A stretch of 64,000 nucleotides of DNA. Source: Nonlabens marinus S1-08 (lineage in GTDB: Bacteria > Bacteroidota > Bacteroidia > Flavobacteriales > Flavobacteriaceae). The stretch is taken from assembly GCF_000831385.1 (NCBI RefSeq), contig NZ_AP014548.1, positions 1,302,001 through 1,366,000 on the forward strand, given 5' to 3'. Numbering within the stretch: the first letter of the stretch is position 1; every line of letters starts with the position of its first letter. Of the stretch, positions 16,515 through 25,209 are shown in pieces. The notes beneath the pieces were generated by a model. It was not told the origin of the DNA. It searched no databases and saw nothing but the letters and a program-made list of their open reading frames with translations. The translations under genes were made by a program, and so were the position numbers.

Positions 16515-17039
16515 TTAGTTCTCTATTTTGATAATATCGCTATTGTTCAAATTAGCTAAGTTCATTACTGCTTCATAATCAGTGACATCAAGCAATGGGT
16601 TATTAGCAAGTTCAGCTGGCAGAATAACAATTCTGAACGTTTGGTTATTCAAATCTGCAGTGGTCAAATTATTGAAGTCTGTACTCGCAGGTCCATCTAA
16701 AAATAAGGTTGCATCGCCATTGGTAAAATCATAGTTGTACTGAAACTCACCAAAATCAGTGTAAAGTGTTTGAGGTAACAATCTCCAAACATCAACTAAA
16801 CCACCGTTATTTCCTGGTACTTGATCAAATAAAATGTACGCCAAAGTCATGTCATTGGGAAATACGGTAATGTTATTAGGGTAAGGCACCAATACGGAGT
16901 AATCTGGTGCTGAGAAATTTACCGTTGTCTCGAAAGATTGTGCAACGATGTTCACGCCATCAAAACCTGGAGGTCCTTGATCGCCTTCACAGGCAGAAAA
17001 GCCTGCGGCTATAACTAGAAGTAATAGTATTTTTTTCAT
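16515..17039 (-). CDS. Exported lipoprotein with a collagen-like start
   Basis: 174 residues from ATG at 17039 (MKKILLLLVIAAGFSAC); an upstream start at 17069 would put ten extra residues before the signal peptide and is less likely. The lipobox FSAC is followed by GDQGPPGFDG, two collagen-like triplets. The remainder is acidic and rich in Asn and Phe, without a motif I recognise. Such lipoproteins are common in flavobacteria, with unknown role. It diverges from the TPR gene, the starts being 44 bp apart. Confidence 0.7.
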   Translation of the reverse strand: MKKILLLLVIAAGFSACEGDQGPPGFDGVNIVAQSFETTVNFSAPDYSVLVPYPNNITVFPNDMTLAYILFDQVPGNNGGLVDVWRLLPQTLYTDFGEFQYNYDFTNGDATLFLDGPASTDFNNLTTADLNNQTFRIVILPAELANNPLLDVTDYEAVMNLANLNNSDIIKIEN

Positions 17040-17083
17040 AATGCTTAATTTAGGAGGATTAGAATTCAATAAGTGTGCCTAAA

Positions 17084-18238
17084 ATGAAACAAAAGAACCA
17101 TAAAATCCTATTTGCCGTCCTGATCTTTACATCAAACCTGATTGCGTATGCTCAAATTCAGGTAGGAGATAGTCTAATGGAGGTAGGGGACTACAAAGGA
17201 GCCATTGAAATGTACTCCAGTTTAGAAGACAGCTCAGGACATGTTCGATTTAAGATGGCAAGAGCCTATACCGCCACTGGGAATACAGGCAAAGCGATAA
17301 AAGCTTACCAGCAAGGACTTAAGGTGGAAGCAACGGGTGCTCGTCCTAGGTACGAATTGGGTAGATTGTACTTGAGTAACAACCAGCCCATACAGGCCTT
17401 GTTGATATTTAGAAAGTTACGCGAGGAATTTCCTGAAAATGCTACTTATGCCTTTTATTATGGTCAAGGTCTTGAAAAAATAAAGGCAGAGGATCAGGCG
17501 ATGGATGTATATGAAAACGTTTTGGCTCTAGATCCCGATTACAGAAATGCGCGGATGGAACTCGTTGTACTGTTGATTAAGAAAAGAGAAACTGCACAAG
17601 CGATTAAACTTGCAAAGGAGGAATTACAAAAAAATCCAGAGGATATCAAATTCAACAGCTTGATTGCTCAAGCTTACTTTCAAGCCAAAATTTACAGTAA
17701 AACGATTGAACACTTAGAAAAACTTTTTGAACTAGGTAATGATACGGATTATAATAGGCGTACGCTGGGAATGGCTTATTTTGAAGATACGCAATGGGAA
17801 AAAGCGATTGAAAATTTTGATGTGTTTTTGAAGCAATACGATGATAAGGACGCAGCGCTCTATTTTGCAAAATCTCGAGCCCATTTGAAACTTAGAGAAT
17901 ATGATAAGTCACAAGACGCGATTGAATACGCCATTATGTTGCGACGTCCGGTTTTGCATCTAGAGTATCTGCAGTTGAGTGCGATTATGGCGGCTCAGGA
18001 AGATTATAAAGGAACCTTTGATGCGATGAAGTTGGCGTACGAAGAAAACGGAGAAGATCCTATAATTGCATATCAACTAGCTGTAGCAGCAGACCGATAC
18101 TTTGAAGATAAGAAGACCATTTTGACCTATTATGAGCGCTATTTAAATAAATTTGGTAGCGATAACACTTATGGTGATTATGCCAGTGCTCGCGCTAGCG
18201 ATTTGAAAAAAGAATTGTTCATGAGTCCAGACAATTGA
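17084..18238 (+). CDS. Exported TPR-repeat protein
   Basis: 384 residues from ATG at 17084; a GTG at 17075 is possible. A signal peptide (about 6-23, ending IAYAQ) is followed by tandem tetratricopeptide repeats through most of the chain, for example GDYKGAIEMYSSL, GNTGKAIKAYQQGLKVE, EDQAMDVYENVLALDPDYRN and TQWEKAIENFDVFLKQYDD. TPRs are protein-binding scaffolds. The stop overlaps the start of the following lipoprotein gene by four bases, so the two probably work together in the periplasm or at the outer membrane. Exact role unknown. Confidence 0.85.
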   Translation: MKQKNHKILFAVLIFTSNLIAYAQIQVGDSLMEVGDYKGAIEMYSSLEDSSGHVRFKMARAYTATGNTGKAIKAYQQGLKVEATGARPRYELGRLYLSNNQPIQALLIFRKLREEFPENATYAFYYGQGLEKIKAEDQAMDVYENVLALDPDYRNARMELVVLLIKKRETAQAIKLAKEELQKNPEDIKFNSLIAQAYFQAKIYSKTIEHLEKLFELGNDTDYNRRTLGMAYFEDTQWEKAIENFDVFLKQYDDKDAALYFAKSRAHLKLREYDKSQDAIEYAIMLRRPVLHLEYLQLSAIMAAQEDYKGTFDAMKLAYEENGEDPIIAYQLAVAADRYFEDKKTILTYYERYLNKFGSDNTYGDYASARASDLKKELFMSPDN

Positions 18239-18738
18239 AGAACATAGCTAAATACATAACAGTTCACTTACTAGGCTTCGCCTTATTGTTTTCTGCATCC
18301 TGCAAAACAGAAAATGAAAAGGTGGAGGAAGCTGTTTTTAAAGCAAATCAACGCTTTGAAAACTTGGATAAAGCAGTGGTGGATGTGTATCCGCAATTCA
18401 AGGGTTGTGATGAGATGGAAAAAACTCCAGATTGTTTTTACCAGAAACTGCATGCGCTCATCAAGCAACGTCTTACTCAAGACACCCTTACTATGCAAAT
18501 CAAGCAAATGGATAGTCTGGTTACCGCATTTACAGTGACAGAAAAAGGGATTGTGCGATACGATAGTATCGTGGATAGCGCACAACACATTGACCGTGTC
18601 TTTTTAGATTCCATTTTAAGAGTAAAATTAAAAGACTTACCCTCTATTGATAGTGCTTTAAAACAAGGTATTCCAGTTTCCTCTTCTTATCTGGTTCCTG
18701 TAGTCGTCAAGCCTATTAGTGAGAAGGCCTATCAATAG
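18235..18738 (+). CDS. Small exported lipoprotein coupled to the TPR gene
   Basis: 167 residues from TTG at 18235, overlapping the TPR stop (TTGA). The N-terminus has a hydrophobic stretch and lipobox SASC (Cys about 23). The mature part is charged, helical and contains two further Cys in KGCDEMEKTPDCFYQ, which may form a disulfide. I do not recognise the family. The overlap implies translational coupling. Its 3' end overlaps the convergent glycosyltransferase gene by 23 bp. Confidence 0.7.
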   Translation: MKNIAKYITVHLLGFALLFSASCKTENEKVEEAVFKANQRFENLDKAVVDVYPQFKGCDEMEKTPDCFYQKLHALIKQRLTQDTLTMQIKQMDSLVTAFTVTEKGIVRYDSIVDSAQHIDRVFLDSILRVKLKDLPSIDSALKQGIPVSSSYLVPVVVKPISEKAYQ

Positions 18739-19855
18739 AACGATCCTGCCACTTTATAGAGCCTAAGCTTTTAAGACCTATAGCGATCACAATAAAAGGA
18801 TACATAAAGAATTGTAAAATAAAGTAACGCATCCAGCTGCTTACTTGATACAATTGATTGCCGATCACCAATACTACAAAATCAGTAAAGAATTTTAAAA
18901 AGTAGAAGCTCCACATAAGCTCTATTGAAATCAAATGAAAAACATACAATAACGGCGCAAAAACAAACAAAAGACTTGCAGTTGCCACATGGAATGCAAC
19001 GAGTTTATTGAGCAAGCTTTTAGTTTCAGTAGATTTTCTAGACCAGCGCGCACGTTGTTCTATCATCTCTTTCCAACTATTTTTAGGAGAAGTAGAAATC
19101 AGTGCCTGAGTGTTTTTCAAATAATGGCATTGCAAGACATCTTCAGCTGCGAGTTTTTCTAATAGAAAAACATCATCCCCACTAGAGAGGTGGTCATTCC
19201 CTAAATAACCTTGCACCGCTTCAAAAGCTTTCTTTTTGAATGAAAGATTTGCACCATTGCACATAAATGGTTGCCGAAGGGCAAAGGCTCCTGTAGTAAT
19301 GGTTTGTAAAGCCAGCATTTCCAACTGTTGCAATCCTGCAAGAAATCCCTGACCGTTCAATCGAACTGGACCGGCAACTAGAGAGGCATCTGCATAACTT
19401 TGGTAATGCCTGCTGTAGGCACTTATCCATGTTTTAGGAACAACGCAGTCTGCATCAGTCAGTAAAATATGTTCCTGCGTTGCTCTAGAAATGGCTTGCG
19501 TGATCCCATCTTTTTTTGCGCTGACGCTTTTTGGGGTTCGATCGAAATGGATATAATGCATTGATAGATTTTTCTTGATAAATTCGTTTACAAACTCTTG
19601 ACTGCCATCGATTGAGGCATCGTTTACTAAAATAATTTCTAGAAGGGCTGGATTGTAATCTTGTTCCGATAAGGATTTTAGCAATGTTGGAAGCGCATCG
19701 ATTTCATTGCGATACACGACGATAATGCTAAATGTGATTGGATGATTGTTCAACCGCCGTGTTACCGTGATTGGTTGATAGTTTAAGGCAGGCATTGCAA
19801 GGCAAAGCAATATTAAGGGATATCCAAATGCAATTAAGAGCACAATAAAGGTCAT
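18716..19855 (-). CDS. Family 2 glycosyltransferase, membrane-bound
   Basis: 379 residues. An N-terminal helix is followed by a GT-A domain: FSIIVVYRNEIDALPTLL, the nucleotide-binding NDAS, the DAD metal motif in LLTDADCVVPKTWI, GDDVFLLEKL and QRARWSRKS (the Q/RxxRW-type acceptor motif). Two to three C-terminal membrane helices (about 290-365) resemble those of processive or lipid-linked GT2 enzymes. Role: sugar transfer to an envelope lipid or polysaccharide, with unknown donor. The start overlaps the stop of the flippase-like gene (ATGA), so the two form a coupled pair. Confidence 0.85.
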   Translation of the reverse strand: MTFIVLLIAFGYPLILLCLAMPALNYQPITVTRRLNNHPITFSIIVVYRNEIDALPTLLKSLSEQDYNPALLEIILVNDASIDGSQEFVNEFIKKNLSMHYIHFDRTPKSVSAKKDGITQAISRATQEHILLTDADCVVPKTWISAYSRHYQSYADASLVAGPVRLNGQGFLAGLQQLEMLALQTITTGAFALRQPFMCNGANLSFKKKAFEAVQGYLGNDHLSSGDDVFLLEKLAAEDVLQCHYLKNTQALISTSPKNSWKEMIEQRARWSRKSTETKSLLNKLVAFHVATASLLFVFAPLLYVFHLISIELMWSFYFLKFFTDFVVLVIGNQLYQVSSWMRYFILQFFMYPFIVIAIGLKSLGSIKWQDRSIDRPSH

Positions 19856-20730
19856 GCTGCAATCAGTTTAGGGAACCGTTGGAAAGCTAATAGCCCGCAA
19901 CCTAAGAGCGCTGGCAGGACTGTATTGTTGAGCCAGACGATGGCAACAATCGCAGTCATGTTCTCAATAGGCAGATTTAGGTAACTCACAAAAAAAGTGG
20001 CAACGCTCCACTTGATCAGTATGTCAAACAACTGTAACGATGGAATTAAAGAGGTAGCGAGATACATTGCCGCAACACTTGCTGCTATTGTAATCAAGGA
20101 AGCATTGCTGTAAAACGATAGCAATATCAACCAGCAGCCAGAAAAAAGGGCATAACGCAGGAATGAAAGCAGGATAACTCCATCCAATCGGGCAGCTTGA
20201 AAATCAATCCGTTTAGAAATTGTTGGACCTAACCATACTACCAAAGTGGCTAAAAAAATGATGGAGAACAGGGACAACACCTCACTATAAAATAACGCGG
20301 CAACCCCAGCAACCCCTACGATTATAGTGACCGCCATTTGACTCATGTTCCCTACAAGTACCGCCTTCAGTACTTTTTTACGTAAGGATGATTCAAAATA
20401 GAAAGCTTTCGTAGCAAATTCACCAGCCCTCAAGGGTGTAATAAAACTTGTGGCTTGCGAGGTGAGGTTGTGAATGACGCTTTCGCGAAAGCGAACTTCT
20501 CTCAAATCTCGAACTAGATACTGCCATTTGTAACTTTCTACCAGCCAGCTTGCAATGGATAATCCGGGTAATAATAGATAGAAATAAATGGGGATGTTAG
20601 AAAGGAAAGCAACGGTATGGTGCCAGTCAAATGTATCGCCTTGAAATAGGTAGAACACATAGGCCAGGCAGCATAAGATCACTAGCAACTTGCCAGCCTG
20701 CAGCAGGAATTGCTTAGATTTGTGGGACAT
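19852..20730 (-). CDS. Lysylphosphatidylglycerol synthase TM-region / flippase-like membrane protein
   Basis: 292 residues from ATG at 20730; an in-frame GTG at 20739 is the alternative. Seven to eight hydrophobic helices and the SYKWQYLVRDL and PLRAGEFATKAF segments fit the UPF0104 / LPG-synthase transmembrane family, often encoded beside GT2 enzymes and thought to move lipids. A dispersed palindrome encodes VRFRESV (about residues 80-86) in a cytosolic loop. It shares a divergent start region with ruvC: the two ATGs are only 12 bp apart, so each promoter must lie inside the other gene. Confidence 0.8.
   Translation of the reverse strand: MSHKSKQFLLQAGKLLVILCCLAYVFYLFQGDTFDWHHTVAFLSNIPIYFYLLLPGLSIASWLVESYKWQYLVRDLREVRFRESVIHNLTSQATSFITPLRAGEFATKAFYFESSLRKKVLKAVLVGNMSQMAVTIIVGVAGVAALFYSEVLSLFSIIFLATLVVWLGPTISKRIDFQAARLDGVILLSFLRYALFSGCWLILLSFYSNASLITIAASVAAMYLATSLIPSLQLFDILIKWSVATFFVSYLNLPIENMTAIVAIVWLNNTVLPALLGCGLLAFQRFPKLIAA
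20478..20493. repeat. Dispersed palindrome, copy 3 (inside flippase-like gene)
   Basis: Perfect 16-bp core, read as RFRES in a predicted loop between membrane helices. Confidence 0.9.
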
Positions 20731-20742
20731 GCGATTCACGGC

Positions 20743-21312
20743 ATGAAATTACAACAATTGGCAGGAGAACGTATTATTTTAGGGATTGACCCAGGAACAC
20801 TGATCATGGGATTTGGTGTGATAAAGGTGGTAGGTAAAAGCATGTCCTTTATTCAAATGAATGAGCTGGACCTGCGCAAAGTCACAGATCCTTACGTCAA
20901 ATTGCGTAAGATCTTTGAACGTACTCTAGAACTTATAGATACCCATCATCCTGACGAGATTGCGCTAGAAGCTCCTTTTTTTGGTAAGAATGTGCAGTCG
21001 ATGCTCAAATTAGGTCGCGCTCAAGGCGTTGCTATGGCCGCAGGGCTTTCCAGAGATATACCAGTAACTGAATATGCGCCACGACGCATCAAGCAATCCA
21101 TCACCGGTAAAGGAACCGCCAGTAAAGAACAAGTGGCAGCGATGCTTAAAAGCACCTTGAATTTAAAGGAGCTTCCTAAAAATTTAGACATGACTGACGG
21201 CCTTGCTGCGGCAGTCTGTCACTTTTATTCTAGTGGACGTGTGGAGGTAGGAAAAAGCTACTCAGGATGGGCGTCGTTTGTTAAACAGAATGAAAAGCGT
21301 GTTAAAAAGTAG
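20743..21312 (+). CDS. ruvC: Holliday-junction resolvase RuvC
   Basis: 189 residues from ATG at 20743; the open frame begins earlier, but the family starts just before ILGIDPGT. Catalytic acidic residues are visible: Asp in GIDPGT, Glu in ALEAPFFGKN, and Asp in MTDGLAAAVCH. A basic segment (APRRIKQSITGKGTASKEQV) fits the junction-binding surface. Role: it cleaves Holliday junctions symmetrically in the RuvABC pathway. Its start faces that of the flippase-like gene across 12 bp. Confidence 0.95.
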   Translation: MKLQQLAGERIILGIDPGTLIMGFGVIKVVGKSMSFIQMNELDLRKVTDPYVKLRKIFERTLELIDTHHPDEIALEAPFFGKNVQSMLKLGRAQGVAMAAGLSRDIPVTEYAPRRIKQSITGKGTASKEQVAAMLKSTLNLKELPKNLDMTDGLAAAVCHFYSSGRVEVGKSYSGWASFVKQNEKRVKK

Positions 21313-21362
21313 GCTTGCAATCCTGCAACCTTTAGTTTTATCTCCTTAAATATTTTGAACTT

Positions 21363-21962
21363 ATGACCAATTGTCTAATCATATTTACTCGCAATCCAGA
21401 ACTTGGAAAAGGAAAACGCCGGCTCGCGGCTACCTTAGGAGATGAGAAGGCGCTGGAAATTTATAAGTTCTTACTGGAACACACTAGGTCAATTACTAAA
21501 TACATTTATGGTATCAAACAAGTTTGGTACAGTGAGCAAGTCCATGAAGATGACGCTTGGGATAATTTGACCTATGAAAAGTACCAGCAAAAAGGCGACG
21601 ACCTAGGGGAACGTATGAAATATGCCTTTGAACAAGCCCTTGAAAAACATGAGAGTGTAATCATCATAGGCTCTGATATGTACGATTTATCAGCTTTGGA
21701 AATTGATGAAGCATTTAAACAGTTGAATGATCACGAGGCTGTCATTGGACCAGCTACAGATGGAGGTTATTATTTGCTAGGCTTTAAGAATAAAATTCCT
21801 GACGGTGTTTTTGAAAATAAAGAATGGGGAACTTCCACCGTTTTAGAACAAACCCTAGCAGATCTAAAGGGTACCGACTATATAACACTGGAAGAACGTA
21901 ATGATGTAGATACAGAGGAGGACATCAAAGACCATCCAGATTTTCAAATCTTTTTAAAATAA
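21363..21962 (+). CDS. TIGR04282-type (DUF2064) glycosyltransferase-like protein
   Basis: 199 residues. The N-terminus CLIIFTRNPELGKGKRRLA is the nucleotidyl-sugar-like binding motif of this family, and IIIGSDMYDLSALEID plus GPATDGGYYLLGFK complete its GT-A-like fold. Known: the family was named transferase 1, rSAM/selenodomain-associated, and is now linked to arsenosugar biosynthesis. It is the first of four co-directional genes ending with the partner family TIGR04283. No radical SAM gene of that pathway is in the window. Confidence 0.85.
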   Translation: MTNCLIIFTRNPELGKGKRRLAATLGDEKALEIYKFLLEHTRSITKYIYGIKQVWYSEQVHEDDAWDNLTYEKYQQKGDDLGERMKYAFEQALEKHESVIIIGSDMYDLSALEIDEAFKQLNDHEAVIGPATDGGYYLLGFKNKIPDGVFENKEWGTSTVLEQTLADLKGTDYITLEERNDVDTEEDIKDHPDFQIFLK

Positions 21963-21966
21963 GCAT

Positions 21967-22785
21967 ATGCTAAGCAGACAAATACTAGACAAATCCATTA
22001 ATTATTTAAAGCAGAATGGCTTTGACGCGCCAGAGATTGGTATTGTGTTAGGCACGGGACTAGGCCAACTGGTAGATCAAATTGAAAACCAAGTGATCGC
22101 TCACTACAACCAGATACCATCCTTTCCATTAGCTACTGTAGAATTCCACACTGGAAAATTAATATATGGAGATCTAGGAGGGAAAAAAGTCGTTGTAATG
22201 CAAGGAAGATTCCATTTGTATGAAGGCTACGATTTCCTAGATATTACCTATCCTATTAGAGTGATGCATGGTTTAGGAATCAAAAACTTATTGGTTTCTA
22301 ATGCTGCAGGCGCTATTAATCTCGAAATGAAAAAAGGCGAGCTGATGCTGCTGGAAGATCATATCAATTTGCAAGGGGGCAGTCCATTAGCTCTTAAAAA
22401 CATCTCTGAATTTGGCGACCGATTCGTGGATATGAGTGCTCCTTATGACAAGACGATGAATGATAGTCTCAAACAAATTGCAGCAGATCAAGGAATTACA
22501 TTACATGAAGGTGTTTATGCCAGTGTGGTAGGTCCACAGCTGGAAACTAGAGCAGAATACCGCATGCTTAGGATGATGGGCGCTGATGCTGTAGGAATGA
22601 GTACTGTGCCTGAGATCATTGTTGCAAATCACTTGAATTTACCTGTAAGCGCCGTTTCAGTGCTAACTGATGAATGCGATCCTGATAATTTACAACCGGT
22701 CAACGTGCCTGATATTATTGAAACAGCGGGCAAAGCAGAGCCTAAGATGGTAGCCTTGTTCACCGGTTTGATTCAAAATCTTTAA
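21967..22785 (+). CDS. Purine-nucleoside phosphorylase
   Basis: 272 residues of the trimeric PNP class. Signature segments are IGIVLGTGLGQL (phosphate loop), LLVSNAAGAINL, EDHINLQGGSPL, and VVGPQLETRAEYRMLRMMG with GMSTVPEIIVANH. Role: phosphorolysis of purine nucleosides to base plus ribose-1-phosphate. It starts 4 bp after the TIGR04282 gene, so it is in the same transcript. In arsenosugar-type clusters a nucleoside phosphorylase can remove adenine from an intermediate; whether this gene does so or serves salvage only is inference. Confidence 0.92.
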   Translation: MLSRQILDKSINYLKQNGFDAPEIGIVLGTGLGQLVDQIENQVIAHYNQIPSFPLATVEFHTGKLIYGDLGGKKVVVMQGRFHLYEGYDFLDITYPIRVMHGLGIKNLLVSNAAGAINLEMKKGELMLLEDHINLQGGSPLALKNISEFGDRFVDMSAPYDKTMNDSLKQIAADQGITLHEGVYASVVGPQLETRAEYRMLRMMGADAVGMSTVPEIIVANHLNLPVSAVSVLTDECDPDNLQPVNVPDIIETAGKAEPKMVALFTGLIQNL

Positions 22786-22865
22786 TGTTATTCTGTTGTT
22801 AAGTGGGGTAGGTGTTTTCTTGCTTTCCAGTACTTTTAATTGAATAATGAAAGTGAAAATTATTT

Positions 22866-22881
22866 CGCTTTCGCGAAAGCG
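22866..22881. repeat. Dispersed palindrome, copy 4
   Basis: Perfect core, 7 bp before the ATG at 22889. If translation began at the earlier ATG at 22847 it would be read as LSRKR. Confidence 0.9.
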
Positions 22882-22888
22882 AACACCC

Positions 22889-23665
22889 ATGAAAAAGATT
22901 GCATACTTATTATTAATTCTCTGTCTTGGAATTTCCTGCGTCGGATCTGGAGGACTGCATTACGACCAATTAACTAATGGAGAGAAAATTGAAGCCACTC
23001 GATCGCAGCTGGATCATTCCAACTATGAAGCGTTGCTTAAGAAGTACGTCAATGAAAAAGGATTCGTCAATTATGAAGGACTTGCCGAAGAACAGGCAAA
23101 ACTCAAATCGTATTTGACCTACCTAAGTGTAAATCCACCTAGAAAAGATTGGGAAACTGGTGAGCAGTTTGCTTATTACATCAACTTGTATAACGCTTCC
23201 ACACTTGATTTGATCATAGATAACAACATGCCAGCCAGTATCAAGGATATCGACGGTCCATTAGGTCAAGTATGGTTGAAGGATTTTATCGTGGTGGATG
23301 GGAATAAATATTCACTAGCAGATATAGAGAAAGGTGTTCTTCAAAAAATGGGGGATCCTAGAATACACTTTGCGATCAATTGTGCTAGTTATTCTTGTCC
23401 TAAATTATTGAAAACGGCTTATACAGGCAAGAACGTGGATGAACTTATGGACCGGGCTGCTAACGAATTTGTCAATTCTGATAAAAACGATTTGAGCGAT
23501 CCCAACAATCCTAAACTGAGCAGTATTTTTAAGTTCTACACCTCAGACTTTACAGCTGTTGAGCCTACACTGATAGATTATGTCAACAGGTATGCAAATA
23601 AGAAAATTAATGTATCTGCTACAGTGGAATACAAGGATTACGATTGGTCCTTGAACAAACAATAG
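22889..23665 (+). CDS. DUF547 lipoprotein (copy 1)
   Basis: 258 residues from ATG at 22889 (MKKIAYLLLILCLGISC). The earlier ATG at 22847 would place the dispersed palindrome before the signal peptide and is less likely. The lipobox is GISC. The DUF547 core is seen in FAYYINLYNASTLDLII, DGNKYSLADIEKGVL and HFAINCASYSCPKLL, with the final DYDWSLNKQ. Function is not established; the conserved Cys-x-x-x-x-Ser-Cys-Pro region suggests a catalytic or metal site. It lies in the TIGR04282-PNP-TIGR04283 gene row and has a second copy at 28079. Confidence 0.82.
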   Translation: MKKIAYLLLILCLGISCVGSGGLHYDQLTNGEKIEATRSQLDHSNYEALLKKYVNEKGFVNYEGLAEEQAKLKSYLTYLSVNPPRKDWETGEQFAYYINLYNASTLDLIIDNNMPASIKDIDGPLGQVWLKDFIVVDGNKYSLADIEKGVLQKMGDPRIHFAINCASYSCPKLLKTAYTGKNVDELMDRAANEFVNSDKNDLSDPNNPKLSSIFKFYTSDFTAVEPTLIDYVNRYANKKINVSATVEYKDYDWSLNKQ

Positions 23666-23710
23666 TGATTTTGAAAACTATACTACATTGCTCATCGTAT
23701 ATTTAACCCT

Positions 23711-24448
23711 ATGATGAGCATTGTTATTCCTGTTCTTAATGAAGAAGCAGGAATTTATAATTTATTAGAACTCCTGGTGGATCGTGCTAACGACCCTAAA
23801 CAGCTAGAATTAATTGTGGTCGATGGCGGTAGCATTGATGATACGATCAATGAGATCAATAAATTTGCTAGAGATCATTCCCATATACATGTCAAAGCTG
23901 TAGACTCTGAAAAAGGCCGTGGCGTTCAATTACACAACGGTGCGCTTGTTGCTTCACAGGATTTGCTTTATTTCTTGCACGCAGATTCCCATCCACCTTC
24001 AAATTACGATGAGCATATTTATAAGGCAATAGCTACTGGAAACCCTGCTGGATGTTTCCGTATGAGGTTCAGGAGTTGGCACTGGTGGTTGATCATCATA
24101 GGGTGGTTTTCAAGATTCAGCTGGAAGGCAAGTCGTGGCGGTGATCAAAGTCAATATATTACTAGGCAATTGTACGACCAGATAGGTGGTTATAATACCA
24201 CTGTGCCTATTTATGAAGATTATTTATTGATCAATAAACTGTACGAGATGGACACCTATCATGTGATCCAAAAATGGCTAACTACAAGCGCAAGGCGCTA
24301 TGAAGAAGTAGGAGTGCTTAAGCTTCAATGGTTTTACCTCACGATTTATTGGAAAAAACGTCAAGGCGAAAGTATTGAAGAGATTTACACCTATTATTTA
24401 AAATGGTGCGGCGTTACTAAAGATGCAGTAGAGCAAGTATCTGAGTAG
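23711..24448 (+). CDS. TIGR04283-type glycosyltransferase (GT2)
   Basis: 245 residues. GT-A motifs are SIVIPVLNEEAGI, VVDGGSIDDT, GRGVQLHNGA and the DxD-type FLHADSHPP; RGGDQSQYITRQLYDQIGGY is typical of this subfamily, which was named transferase 2, rSAM/selenodomain-associated. Together with the TIGR04282 protein it marks an arsenosugar-type gene set. A single predicted helix (about 118-135, WWLIIIGWFSRF) is present. The gene ends 2 bp from the convergent HD-hydrolase gene. Confidence 0.87.
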   Translation: MMSIVIPVLNEEAGIYNLLELLVDRANDPKQLELIVVDGGSIDDTINEINKFARDHSHIHVKAVDSEKGRGVQLHNGALVASQDLLYFLHADSHPPSNYDEHIYKAIATGNPAGCFRMRFRSWHWWLIIIGWFSRFSWKASRGGDQSQYITRQLYDQIGGYNTTVPIYEDYLLINKLYEMDTYHVIQKWLTTSARRYEEVGVLKLQWFYLTIYWKKRQGESIEEIYTYYLKWCGVTKDAVEQVSE

Positions 24449-24450
24449 GC

Positions 24451-25104
24451 TTATTGTTCACCATTCCATTCTGCATAGAATTGTTTTAAGTAAGTTTCCA
24501 TAAAATCATGACGTTGTCGTGCTATCTTTTTACCAGTTGCTGTATTCATACGATCCTTAAGTAGAAGTAGCTTTTCATAAAAATGATTGAGCGTTGGCGA
24601 TGCACTTTTTTTGTAAGTTTCTTTATCCATGTTGAGGTTTGGAGCAACTGCGGGATCATAGATCGCTCGATTTTTAAAACCACCATAATTGAATGTTCTT
24701 GCAATACCAATAGCGCCTATCGCATCCAGACGGTCAGCATCTTGTACAATATCTAACTCAAGACTCTCAAAACGCTGAGTCACATGACCACCCTTAAAAG
24801 AAATGTTTTCAATGATTTTGATCACATGGTCAATGACTGCTTGACTTACTTTTTCTTTTTCTAAAAACTCACGAGCGACTCGAGGTCCTATGGTTTCATC
24901 GCCGTTGTGAAATTTTGAATCGGCTATATCGTGCAGTAGTGCGCCTAGCTCTACAATCAATAAATCAGCCTCAGATTCACTACGAGCAATCAGTTTTGCA
25001 TTTTTCCACACACGTTCCATATGAAACCAATCATGACCACCTTCGGCATTTTGAAGCTGTTCTTTAACAAAATTGATCGTTTTAGGAATGATAGGAAGTT
25101 GCAT
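24451..25104 (-). CDS. HD-domain metal-dependent phosphohydrolase
   Basis: 217 residues, cytosolic. The metal-binding residues appear as HDWFHMERVW, then the HD pair in LGALLHDIAD, and the later DADRLDAIGAIGIART, the pattern of the YedJ/YpgQ-like family. The C-terminal helices include a second acidic stretch. Family role: hydrolysis of nucleotides or pyrophosphates; substrate unknown here. A dispersed palindrome lies 16 bp upstream of its ATG. Confidence 0.85.
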   Translation of the reverse strand: MQLPIIPKTINFVKEQLQNAEGGHDWFHMERVWKNAKLIARSESEADLLIVELGALLHDIADSKFHNGDETIGPRVAREFLEKEKVSQAVIDHVIKIIENISFKGGHVTQRFESLELDIVQDADRLDAIGAIGIARTFNYGGFKNRAIYDPAVAPNLNMDKETYKKSASPTLNHFYEKLLLLKDRMNTATGKKIARQRHDFMETYLKQFYAEWNGEQ

Positions 25105-25119
25105 AAATGAGTTTTTGTT

Positions 25120-25135
25120 CGCTTTCGCGAAAGCG
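25120..25135. repeat. Dispersed palindrome, copy 5
   Basis: Perfect core in the leader of the HD-hydrolase gene, between its start and the M1 peptidase stop region. Confidence 0.9.
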
Positions 25136-25209
25136 AAAATAAAATATATGCACAGTGATTTTTGAATGCTAGGTTGGATTTAAAACCTATGAAGGATAGC
25201 CTAACCGAT

